Shown: piece after piece, positions 6,734-12,845 of the stretch | Position numbering within the stretch: position 1 is the stretch's first letter | How the letters are laid out: the number at the start of each line of letters is the position of its first letter | From: CAZIRO01 sp964541595 | GTDB taxonomy: Bacteria > Acidobacteriota > HRBIN11 | DNA: 15,708 nucleotides | Assembly (NCBI GenBank): GCA_964541595.1 | Contig: CAZIRO010000052.1 | Coordinates: 1 to 15,708, forward strand | Direction: 5' to 3' | Translations under genes and position numbers: made by a program | The notes under the pieces: model-generated | Databases searched by the model: none | Told to the model about the DNA's origin: nothing | The model's input: the letters and a program-made list of their open reading frames with translations, nothing else

Positions 6734-8245
6734 TTACTCCGCTTTCGGAATCTCGACGGGAATCAGTGCCGTCGCTCCCTGCCGCCAGATCAGCAGGAGA
6801 ATCGTATCCTGTCCTTTAGCGCGCGCGTCCTCCACGATGCGAACGAATTCTTCCACCGTCCGTACCGGGTGACGATCGGCTTCCAGGATCACGTCACCGC
6901 GGCGAATACCGGCGCGTTGTGCGGGTGAACGCAGGTCCACCCTGCGCACCATCAGTCCTCCGGGACCGGGGATATCGTGTCGGCGCATGAACTCCGGGGG
7001 AATGGGTTCCAGTACCATCCCCAGGGTTTCCCTGCGACGGCGCGGTCGCGGTTGGGGTTCCGCTTCTTCGGGGAACCGTTCCAATCGCACTTTCACATCA
7101 AAGGTCTTGCCGTCACGCCAGATCTTCAGAGTTACTTCCGTTCCCGGCGGATACGACGAGATGATATCGGGGAGTTCACTGGGTTCGGAGATCTTCTTTC
7201 CGTTCACCTCCATGATCACGTCGTACCGCTTCAGGCCGGCTTTATCCGCAGGCGTGCCTTTCTGCACCTCCAGTACGGGAGCACCGTACGGTGCACCGAG
7301 CGATTTCAACACCCGGTCAACGTCCTCGGAGACCTGAATGTTCACTCCGAGATACCCGCGTTCGACGTATCCTTTTTCCCGCAGATCCGGCAGGATACGT
7401 TTCACCGGATTGATCGGCGTGGCAAATCCGAGACCCCCCCACTGATACGTATTCGACCAGATCCAGGTGTTGATCCCGATCACCTCGCCGCGCAGGTTGA
7501 TGAGCGGTCCCCCGCTGTTGCCGGGGTTGATCGGTGCGTCCGTCTGCAGGTAATCCACGTATTGAATGCGGCGACGCAGACCACCCCGACCACTGATGAT
7601 CCCGGTGGTCACGGAGTTGGAGAACCCGAAAGGATTACCGATCGCGATCACCCAATCGCCGACCTGCACCCGATCGCTGTCTCCCAGAGGCAACGCCGTG
7701 AGATCTTCATCCGGACGAATACGCAGCAGAGCCACGTCCGTACGTTTGTCCGTACCGACGATCTCGGCTGTGTACCGGTGCCCGTTGTGCAGGATCACCG
7801 TGATATCGTCCGCCTTCTGAACGACGTGGTAATTCGTCAGAATGTATCCATCCGGATCGATGATGAATCCGGAACCCAGGCTGTATTGTGGCCGTCTCCG
7901 TTCCTCCTCTTCTGGTGGCCGGAAATAGAACCGGAACCAGTCCGGCATATCCCGGAACATCCGGTCCCACCAGTCCCTGCCTTCCACGTATTCCGCGGTA
8001 CTGATGTTCACCACACCGGGGTTGGTGCTCTGCACCAGGTGCCGGAACAGACCCTGGGTCAGTACGATATCGTCATCGTTCGGTGGTCGATCGGCGTCCA
8101 CAGCGCGTGTGGCCGGGGTGACCGGATGCGTCATTCCGGTCGACCCGGTGTCCAGACGGGCACTGACGATCAAGCCCGCAGAAAACGCAATCACCGCAAC
8201 GCCGAAGACGCCCAGAATCCCCAACCATCGGGCTGTGCCTTTCAT
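6734..8245 (-). CDS. HtrA/DegP-type serine protease with two PDZ domains
   Basis: This 503-residue protein is a membrane-anchored envelope protease and chaperone that degrades misfolded proteins outside the membrane. Residues about 7-29 form an uncleaved-looking signal anchor, followed by a Thr/Pro/Asp-rich linker. The trypsin-like domain (about 75-285) has the full triad: H140 in ILTNYHVV, D170 in TDVALLRI and S244 in PGNSGGPL. PDZ1 spans about 296-390 and PDZ2 about 407-500, separated by a linker rich in Arg, Pro and Glu (about 392-406). A charged insert at 84-118 (WWDRMFRDMPDWF, then EEEERRRP) corresponds to the LA-loop region that controls activity in DegP. It is the last gene of the minus-strand series, 134 bases behind the DUF72 gene, with two inverted repeats in the gap. 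AGGTGAGG lies just ahead of the ATG at 8245. Confidence 0.93.
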   Translation of the reverse strand: MKGTARWLGILGVFGVAVIAFSAGLIVSARLDTGSTGMTHPVTPATRAVDADRPPNDDDIVLTQGLFRHLVQSTNPGVVNISTAEYVEGRDWWDRMFRDMPDWFRFYFRPPEEEERRRPQYSLGSGFIIDPDGYILTNYHVVQKADDITVILHNGHRYTAEIVGTDKRTDVALLRIRPDEDLTALPLGDSDRVQVGDWVIAIGNPFGFSNSVTTGIISGRGGLRRRIQYVDYLQTDAPINPGNSGGPLINLRGEVIGINTWIWSNTYQWGGLGFATPINPVKRILPDLREKGYVERGYLGVNIQVSEDVDRVLKSLGAPYGAPVLEVQKGTPADKAGLKRYDVIMEVNGKKISEPSELPDIISSYPPGTEVTLKIWRDGKTFDVKVRLERFPEEAEPQPRPRRRRETLGMVLEPIPPEFMRRHDIPGPGGLMVRRVDLRSPAQRAGIRRGDVILEADRHPVRTVEEFVRIVEDARAKGQDTILLLIWRQGATALIPVEIPKAE

Positions 8246-8260
8246 ACCTCACCTGTGTTT

Positions 8261-8283
8261 CCCGGAATGACAGGCATTCCGGG
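8261..8283. promoter_or_regulatory. Inverted repeat in the htrA-like leader
   Basis: CCCGGAATG at 8261-8269 and CATTCCGGG at 8275-8283 are a perfect 9-bp inverted repeat with a 5-base spacer. It lies 15 bases upstream of the htrA-like start codon, just ahead of its ribosome binding site. It could be an operator or a hairpin in the leader RNA. It does not match CIRCE. Confidence 0.5.
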
Positions 8284-8308
8284 GCCGGGTATTTTTTTCG
8301 CGCCCTGA

Positions 8309-8349
8309 CCCAATGGCGATCTCCCGGCAGGCGCGATTTCGCCATTGGG
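8309..8349. terminator. 11-bp inverted repeat between DUF72 and htrA-like genes
   Basis: CCCAATGGCGA at 8309-8319 and TCGCCATTGGG at 8339-8349 pair perfectly over 11 bp with a 19-base loop. It begins 30 bases downstream of the DUF72 stop (minus strand) and 63 bases upstream of the htrA-like start. It may end the upstream transcript, although no U-tract follows on the minus strand, or it may be an operator for the protease gene. Confidence 0.45.
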
Positions 8350-8379
8350 AATCCGGGTATGTGTGCAGTATTGTCGATT

Positions 8380-9267
8380 TCAGACACTCCACGGCGCCGT
8401 AACGTTCACTGGCTGCAGTTGCCCCCGCAGGTGCGGAAACGCCTGCACAAGCGTCGCAGGCGCGGCGACCGGTTGTCCGGTCACCAGCGCCTTCAGTTGC
8501 AAGATGTTGGCCATTCCCTTACCGCCAAAATGGTTATTCGCAATGACGATCACATGGTCTGCGGATTCCACCGCAGGCCGGAACGTTTCCCAGATCCCCC
8601 GCAACTCCGTTTCATCATAAAGATAATCGTATCGGCGATCGCGATCCGCATCCGGTCGGAACCAGTCCGCCCGGTTTCGTCCATGCAGGCGCAGGTAGGC
8701 CCAGGTGCCGGTGACCCAGGGCACCAGCGGCATTGCCCGCGCACCGACGGTCGGCTGATCAATGCTGACCCATTCGAACGCGTGTTCACGCAGCCAGTCA
8801 CGTATTTCCGGACGCATCCACGAGGCATGCCGCAGTTCCACGAACAGGCGATCGTCCGCAAACGCCGCACGCAGTCGTTCGAGGTGTGCGCGGTTTTCCG
8901 GAGTAGCATGAAATCGATAAGGGAACTGCGCCAGCCAGCCGACGAACGCCGGATGCGCCGTCAGGGGACCCAGACCCGCGCGGAACGCCCGAATATCGTC
9001 GATGTTCCACTCCGTGGGGGATGCATGGGTGAACTGCTGATGGACTTTGGCCGTGACTGCAAACGGCCGGTCGCGCGGGAGTAACCGGGCCCATTGACGG
9101 CTCGTGCGGGTCGATACCGGTCGGTAAAACGTTACGTTGATCTCCACCGCATCGATAAACACACGGAGGTACCGCAGGGGATGATACGATCCTGCCGGCC
9201 GACTGCTCGGATATACGATCGATTCCCAATCCGGATAACTCCATCCGGCAATCCCAAAATACAGCAT
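8380..9267 (-). CDS. DUF72 (YecE-type) family protein
   Basis: This 295-residue protein belongs to the DUF72 family, a TIM-barrel fold of unproven biochemical function with an anion-binding pocket in solved structures. Family motifs seen are the N-terminal GIAGWSYPDW (5-14), VEINVTFYR (41-49), FAVTAKVHQQFTH (68-80), FVELRHASW (141-149) and LRLHGRN (192-198), in the expected order and length. It begins three bases after the stop of the membrane-anchored hydrolase-like gene, so they share a transcript. Several DUF72 motif residues vary slightly (AKVHQQFTH where KA..ITH is common). I would not assign a reaction. Confidence 0.88.
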   Translation of the reverse strand: MLYFGIAGWSYPDWESIVYPSSRPAGSYHPLRYLRVFIDAVEINVTFYRPVSTRTSRQWARLLPRDRPFAVTAKVHQQFTHASPTEWNIDDIRAFRAGLGPLTAHPAFVGWLAQFPYRFHATPENRAHLERLRAAFADDRLFVELRHASWMRPEIRDWLREHAFEWVSIDQPTVGARAMPLVPWVTGTWAYLRLHGRNRADWFRPDADRDRRYDYLYDETELRGIWETFRPAVESADHVIVIANNHFGGKGMANILQLKALVTGQPVAAPATLVQAFPHLRGQLQPVNVTAPWSV

Positions 9268-9270
9268 CGC

Positions 9271-10194
9271 TCAATGCCTTTGCGTAATGGCGATCGAATC
9301 GACGTCCCGGGGGAGATAACGTTGCAGTGTTTGCCGGACTGTCGACAGGTAGTGTTCGAGTTCCTCCTGCGAGAGTCCCATGTTCAATGTTCGCGGCACA
9401 CGGATCTGTTCCTTCGGTTCAGGCAGTTGCTGATACAGTGTTGCCGTGAATACGGGATTGGCCTGATGGGAGACGATGAACACGTACGAGATTTGCAGGT
9501 GTTTTTTGCGTTCCAGGCAGGCGAACGTGGACGCCATTTTCGGGTCTCCATAAAGCCAGCGGTACGACGCCGTCCACCAGTCATACCAGGGTGAGGCCGT
9601 CATCGCGAAAGGTATCTCCAGTTCAAGGAGCATTCGATCGATTGGTTGCGCGACCGGATCTTCCAGAACCAGCAATCGAATTTCGTCCAGGTCACATGCG
9701 GCCTTTAACGCCCAGAACGCACCGAACCCGTGGGCAAACAGTGCCAGTGGCCGTGCGCGTGGCAACCAGTGGGGCATCTGCGTCTGAACGGTCAGCCGGT
9801 CGTGTTCGAGCACCTGAACGTCCGGGGAGAAAGTGCCCTTCGAGGGCGCGTGTCCACGGTAATTGACGAACAGTACGTGATACCCCTCTTTTGCCAGTAC
9901 GATCAGCAGTGGCCACCAGATGTTCTGGTTTTCTCCGAGATCGGGGATGATCCAGATGCCGGGTGCGATACCGTCCTGGCGGATCATCCATCCGTGCAAT
10001 TCAACATTCGAGTCCACGGCCACCCGTGCGGGTGTGGCATCCACGAGAAAGGCCATTTCCTCCGGCAGGGGATCGAGGGTCCAGGTACGTTGATACGATC
10101 GCAGATACCAGTAGGTTCCAGCAGCGGCTGCCAGTGTGACGAAGAGCAATACGACCAACAGCGCGCTAAACATACGGCCCAGTTTTCGTCCCAC
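9271..10194 (-). CDS. Membrane-anchored alpha/beta-hydrolase fold protein lacking the catalytic nucleophile
   Basis: This 307-residue protein has an N-terminal membrane anchor (about 8-30) with Arg/Lys before it, then an alpha/beta-hydrolase core: IIPDLGENQNIWWPL (82-96) at the oxyanion-loop position and YHVLFVNYRGHAPSKG (105-120), as in serine esterases. The nucleophile elbow that should read GxSxG is AHGFG (154-158): G156, codon GGG, sits where serine belongs. The later acid and histidine positions are also unconvincing (VSHQANPVF 241-249; TLNMGL 269-274 where a GxxH would be). It is probably a non-catalytic scaffold or binding protein. The start is GTG 10194, backed by GGAG nine bases upstream; ATG 10173 would cut into the anchor. 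It is the first gene after a promoter-like site at 10263-10291 and is co-transcribed with the DUF72 gene. Confidence 0.8.
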   Translation of the reverse strand: MGRKLGRMFSALLVVLLFVTLAAAAGTYWYLRSYQRTWTLDPLPEEMAFLVDATPARVAVDSNVELHGWMIRQDGIAPGIWIIPDLGENQNIWWPLLIVLAKEGYHVLFVNYRGHAPSKGTFSPDVQVLEHDRLTVQTQMPHWLPRARPLALFAHGFGAFWALKAACDLDEIRLLVLEDPVAQPIDRMLLELEIPFAMTASPWYDWWTASYRWLYGDPKMASTFACLERKKHLQISYVFIVSHQANPVFTATLYQQLPEPKEQIRVPRTLNMGLSQEELEHYLSTVRQTLQRYLPRDVDSIAITQRH

Positions 10195-10203
10195 TGTTCT
10201 CTA

Positions 10204-10207
10204 CTCC
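10204..10207 (-). promoter_or_regulatory. Ribosome binding site supporting a GTG start
   Basis: On the minus strand GGAG (plus-strand CTCC, 10204-10207) lies nine bases ahead of GTG 10194 and supports that start over the internal ATG at 10173. Confidence 0.5.
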
Positions 10208-10262
10208 GTCGGATATGCATCGGACTGCATGGGCCGAACAGCCCCCTGCATCTCCGGGGTCC

Positions 10263-10291
10263 ATTATGGTTGATCTTCCGGGCTATCGCAA
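10263..10291 (-). promoter_or_regulatory. Probable promoter of the hydrolase-like/DUF72 genes
   Basis: On the minus strand TTGCGA (10286-10291; 4 of 6 against TTGACA) and CATAAT (10263-10268; 5 of 6 against TATAAT) are separated by exactly 17 bases. Transcription would begin near 10256, about 62 bases ahead of the GTG. It lies between the gene and the repeat element, like the speD-speE promoter. Confidence 0.5.
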
Positions 10292-10354
10292 AGGTATTTG
10301 CTCTGAGATCGGGACAGGGGATGCGCCAGATGCGCGGGTGGCCCGGTCGACACC

Positions 10355-10431
10355 GGTCTCCGGGATCCGGTCTCCGGTGTCGGGTCCCAGGTCCCAGGTG
10401 TCAGGTCCCGGGTGTCGGGTATCCGGTGTCC
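10355..10431 (+). repeat. Tandem 7-base repeat array, eleven units
   Basis: Units in order are GGTCTCC, GGGATCC, GGTCTCC, GGTGTCG, GGTCCCA, GGTCCCA, GGTGTCA, GGTCCCG, GGTGTCG, GGTATCC, GGTGTCC. It has the same unit as the array at 69-131 but different number and order, as expected if units expand and contract after dispersal. Confidence 0.85.
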
Positions 10432-10488
10432 GCGCATCCTGGTTGACGGATTATCGCGGGGTCCATGGGGACACGCCGTGTCCCATTG

Positions 10489-10523
10489 CCTGTCCCGATT
10501 TCAGTATTTGAGATCGGGACAGG
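10489..10523. repeat. 15-bp hairpin inside the repeat
   Basis: Bases 10489-10503 pair with 10509-10523 over 15 positions with one T-G wobble and a 5-base loop (GTATT). The arms are two inverted copies of the repeat's CCTGTCCCGAT motif brought head to head. It lies 59 bases downstream of the phosphoesterase stop on the minus strand and could protect or terminate that transcript, although no T-tract follows. Confidence 0.65.
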
Positions 10524-10530
10524 GGACCTA

Positions 10531-10558
10531 CCGGATCCACCGGTGTGCCGGTGGCCGG
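10531..10558. repeat. GC-rich hairpin downstream of the phosphoesterase gene
   Basis: CCACCGG (10537-10543) and CCGGTGG (10548-10554) form a 7-bp stem with loop TGTG, extended by CCGG (10531-10534) with CCGG (10555-10558) across a 2-base bulge. It resembles REP hairpins in size and GC content and ends 24 bases from the phosphoesterase stop. Confidence 0.55.
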
Positions 10559-10581
10559 TCCCGGATGGCAGATAGCCGGGT

Positions 10582-11337
10582 CTATATGCCGATCATTAAC
10601 CGGTGGGCAAGGAAGTCGGGCAGACCGACACGGCGGATACGGCGCTGGGCCCCGTAGATGTCGTATGGCAGCCGGTAAAACGTTACCGTCCAGTCGGTAT
10701 CCCGGAAGAGACAGAAACTCAGCCAGGGACAGCGGTCCCGGGGCTGGCCCACGGATCCGGGGTTGATGAGGTAACGGTAGCGCGGATCAAGCCGGATTCG
10801 GATCTTCCGTACGGGTGGAATGGGAACCCGCGTCAGTTGTCCATCGGTGGTGTAAATGTAAATGATCGGCAGATGCGTGTGCCCGAACCATACGATACGG
10901 GCGGACGTTCGTTCGAAGTTCAGCAGCGCGTCATAATCGGACAGGATGTACATGTCCTCGTCGATCGGCGCACCGTGTGTGATGACCATGGTGGTGTTCA
11001 CGGGGACGGGACCGGCCGGAAGATGCCGCAAATAGCCCCGAAGCGCCGGCAGGAGTGTTTTCCGGGTCCAGAGTACGGCTTCTGCCGCGATTTCGTTGAA
11101 CAGTTCCGGCGTATCCAGGCCGGCGGCGACGCGGTCATGATTCCCCCGAACGACGTATTTCCGTCGCAACCGCTGGATCAGTCGCACCACCTCATTCGGG
11201 TTTGCGCCGTAGCCGACCAGGTCGCCGAGCACCAGCCAGGCGCCGATGGGTTTCCGGCGCACGAAGCGAAGCACCGATTGGAGCGCCTGCAGATTTGCGT
11301 GCACGTCACTGATGACAGCGTACAGCATGATGGTCAT
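10582..11337 (-). CDS. Calcineurin-like metallophosphoesterase (YfcE/MJ0936 group)
   Basis: This 251-residue protein is a soluble two-metal phosphoesterase. All five metal-site blocks are present: SDVHAN (10-15; D11, H13), GDLVGYG (38-44; D39), RGNHD (64-68; N66, H67), THG (120-122; H121) and FGHTHLP (151-157; H153, H155). The family hydrolyses phosphodiesters or phosphomonoesters, but the natural substrate is unknown for most members and cannot be set here. The ATG at 11337 has no clear ribosome binding site. The ATG at 11328 gives the more typical start MLYAVISD and has GGGA eight bases upstream, so either is possible. It lies 51 bases behind the AroA-like gene in the same direction, so the two are probably co-transcribed. 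Confidence 0.92.
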   Translation of the reverse strand: MTIMLYAVISDVHANLQALQSVLRFVRRKPIGAWLVLGDLVGYGANPNEVVRLIQRLRRKYVVRGNHDRVAAGLDTPELFNEIAAEAVLWTRKTLLPALRGYLRHLPAGPVPVNTTMVITHGAPIDEDMYILSDYDALLNFERTSARIVWFGHTHLPIIYIYTTDGQLTRVPIPPVRKIRIRLDPRYRYLINPGSVGQPRDRCPWLSFCLFRDTDWTVTFYRLPYDIYGAQRRIRRVGLPDFLAHRLMIGI

Positions 11338-11388
11338 CCCGATCGGGATCCAGGGGTTGAGAACAGCGCGTACGGGCGGTCGGTCCGA

Positions 11389-12675
11389 TCACGTCGGCGT
11401 CGCGGATGACGTATCCAGCCGCCATCCGTGGATAAACGGATCCGGGAACAACGCCTGGTCTGAAAACACGCAGGTAATCGGACGCTGGGCCAGCCAGCCG
11501 AGAATCAGCACGGCGGGCCAGGAACGAACGTCAGTGATACGCACAGTATCTGGCAATCTGGGTTGCTGCGGTCCGCATACACGAATCGCCTGACTGGTCA
11601 CCTCGATCTCAATACCCATCGCGAGTAGTGCCCTTTGCAGTGCACGCAACCCGCGCTGTTCTCGATTCCATACGTCACGGCCGATATGGAATACCGTGTC
11701 GCCGCGTGCATATGCAGCGGCAACGGCCAGGAGGGGGAGATATTCGTGGATCATTTTTGTCGCTGCGCGCTCGATTTCAATCCCGTGCAACGGACTGGAT
11801 TCCACGGTCAGGGTACCGACCGGAAGAATGCCATCGGACGAGAAATCGGTGATTTCACACCGTCCGCCCATCTGGCAGAGCACGTCGAGTACCATCTGAT
11901 CCCGGGGACTGAGTACGATGCCGGGGATCTGCATCCGGGCTTCCGGATGGATCATGACGGCGATGGTCGCGCACAGCGCGGCATTGAAATCGCCGGGGAT
12001 CTGGTAGTTTCCGAGACCGCGCAGATACGGTCGACCTTCGAGACAGAGCACCTTGCGCTGACGCTCGATCGAAGCACCGAACGCGCGAAAAACGGGTTCG
12101 CCGTAGTGGGTGACCGGCTGAGACTCGACGACCTGGGTGACGCCCCGGGCGAACAGTGCACCGAAGAGGATGGCAGTCTTCAGGTCTTCCTGCGGCAGTC
12201 CCAGGGTGTATCGGATCGGGCGCAGGGGATTCCCGCGCACGATGAGTGGTGGATAGTTCCCCTTCCGGGCCTCGATTTCCGCACCCATCAGCATCAGCGG
12301 GCCGATCAACCGCCGCATCGGCTGGTTGCGGATACTGTCATTGCCCGTCAGACAGGACGTGAACGGTTGCCCGGCCATGACGCCCGTCATCCATCGAATC
12401 GTGCGCAACGATCCGGCCGCATGCAGCACGTCTCCGGTATCCTGATATGCGAACAGTCCCTGACCACGGATCTCCACGGTCTCGGATGCCACACGGATCG
12501 GTACACTCAGTGTCTGCAGGCACTGCAGGGTGGCCTGCAGACCGGGGGATGATGGATAGTGGAATAAACGGGTATCCCCTTTCGCCAGACTGGCCAGAAT
12601 GGCGACGAGGTGTGCAATGGGCTCCGATCCGGGGGGACGCCACGTCCGGGGAAATTCCCGGATCGGTTCAATCAT
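11389..12675 (-). CDS. AroA-fold (EPSP synthase-like) protein with lost catalytic residues
   Basis: This 428-residue protein matches EPSP synthase in length (E. coli AroA is 427) and in order of motifs, but most active-site residues differ. The N-terminal PGSKS reads PGSEP (15-19), replacing the lysine that binds both substrates; the arginine after it is leucine. The GN.GT block reads HAAGSLR (85-91), the R of RPM is Gln (NQPM, 117-120), SSQ is LPQ (160-162), the base Asp is Glu (E311), and the LR.KESDR block is WNREQR (336-341). Gln162, R341 and a DVR resembling the late DHR are kept, as is FPDPF near the end. It is unlikely to make EPSP and is probably a pseudoenzyme or a repurposed relative. 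ATG 12675 is chosen because it gives the normal family N-terminus and overlaps the stop of a small upstream reading frame (TGATG). ATG 12723 or TTG 12741 would add an Arg-rich extension. No ribosome binding site is evident. Confidence 0.75.
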   Translation of the reverse strand: MIEPIREFPRTWRPPGSEPIAHLVAILASLAKGDTRLFHYPSSPGLQATLQCLQTLSVPIRVASETVEIRGQGLFAYQDTGDVLHAAGSLRTIRWMTGVMAGQPFTSCLTGNDSIRNQPMRRLIGPLMLMGAEIEARKGNYPPLIVRGNPLRPIRYTLGLPQEDLKTAILFGALFARGVTQVVESQPVTHYGEPVFRAFGASIERQRKVLCLEGRPYLRGLGNYQIPGDFNAALCATIAVMIHPEARMQIPGIVLSPRDQMVLDVLCQMGGRCEITDFSSDGILPVGTLTVESSPLHGIEIERAATKMIHEYLPLLAVAAAYARGDTVFHIGRDVWNREQRGLRALQRALLAMGIEIEVTSQAIRVCGPQQPRLPDTVRITDVRSWPAVLILGWLAQRPITCVFSDQALFPDPFIHGWRLDTSSATPT

Positions 12676-12820
12676 CACGGATCGATTCGTTCTTGCGGTA
12701 TGTCGTCGTACGGACCGTCCCATTGTGTATGATCCATGCAACGATTTATGCGTATACCACGGTGATTACTTCTACGAATATGAACGGTCCGCAGGAAGTC
12801 ACGTCAGGTACCTCCCCCAT
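12675..12820 (-). other. Two possible short leader reading frames ahead of the AroA-like gene
   Basis: On the minus strand ATG 12820 opens a 24-codon frame (stop TAA at 12746-12748); its internal GTG follows GGAGG by eight bases. ATG 12737 opens a 20-codon frame whose stop TGA overlaps the AroA-like ATG at 12675 as TGATG. Such a chain could couple translation into the AroA-like gene, which has no ribosome binding site of its own. The peptides are not rich in aromatic residues, so this is not a classic aromatic-amino-acid attenuator. Coding status is uncertain. Confidence 0.25.
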
Positions 12821-12845
12821 ACGCTGAACCTGACCGGATCGGGCG

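Larger units (their letters stand above)
10300..10562 (+). repeat. Dispersed intergenic repeat, copy B (composite)
   Basis: Most of the 387-base gene-free gap (10195-10581) is this element. It holds a segment at 10313-10352 matching copy A inverted, eleven tandem 7-base units (10355-10431), an inverted motif CCCATTGCCTGTCCCGAT (10482-10499), and an 18-base direct duplication tgagatcgggacagggga at 10304-10321 and 10509-10526. It also holds a block CCGGATCCAC-CGGTGTGCC-GGTGGCC (10531-10556) that recurs at the right end of the window. No transposase, long terminal inverted repeat or target-site duplication is visible. It looks like a non-autonomous, REP-like or decayed element. The remainder of the gap carries the promoter of the downstream gene. 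Confidence 0.75.

Noticed and set aside
8261..8298. Hairpin plus T7 tract on the plus strand as an intrinsic terminator
   Set aside because: No plus-strand gene runs into it, and the T-tract is eight bases past the stem; it is better viewed from the minus strand as part of the htrA-like leader.
6977..8308. 443-codon plus-strand reading frame
   Set aside because: Antisense to the HtrA-like protease, which has a complete catalytic triad and two PDZ domains.
10355..10431. Short regular repeats considered as a CRISPR array
   Set aside because: Seven-base units are directly adjacent with no spacers and no cas genes nearby.
10300..10562. Copy B considered as an insertion sequence or miniature transposon
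   Set aside because: No transposase frame, no matching terminal inverted repeats and no target-site duplication could be found; kept only as a dispersed repeat.
11635..12552. 305-codon plus-strand reading frame
   Set aside because: Antisense to the AroA-like gene; although that gene is divergent, its full-length family match is far stronger than anything in this frame.
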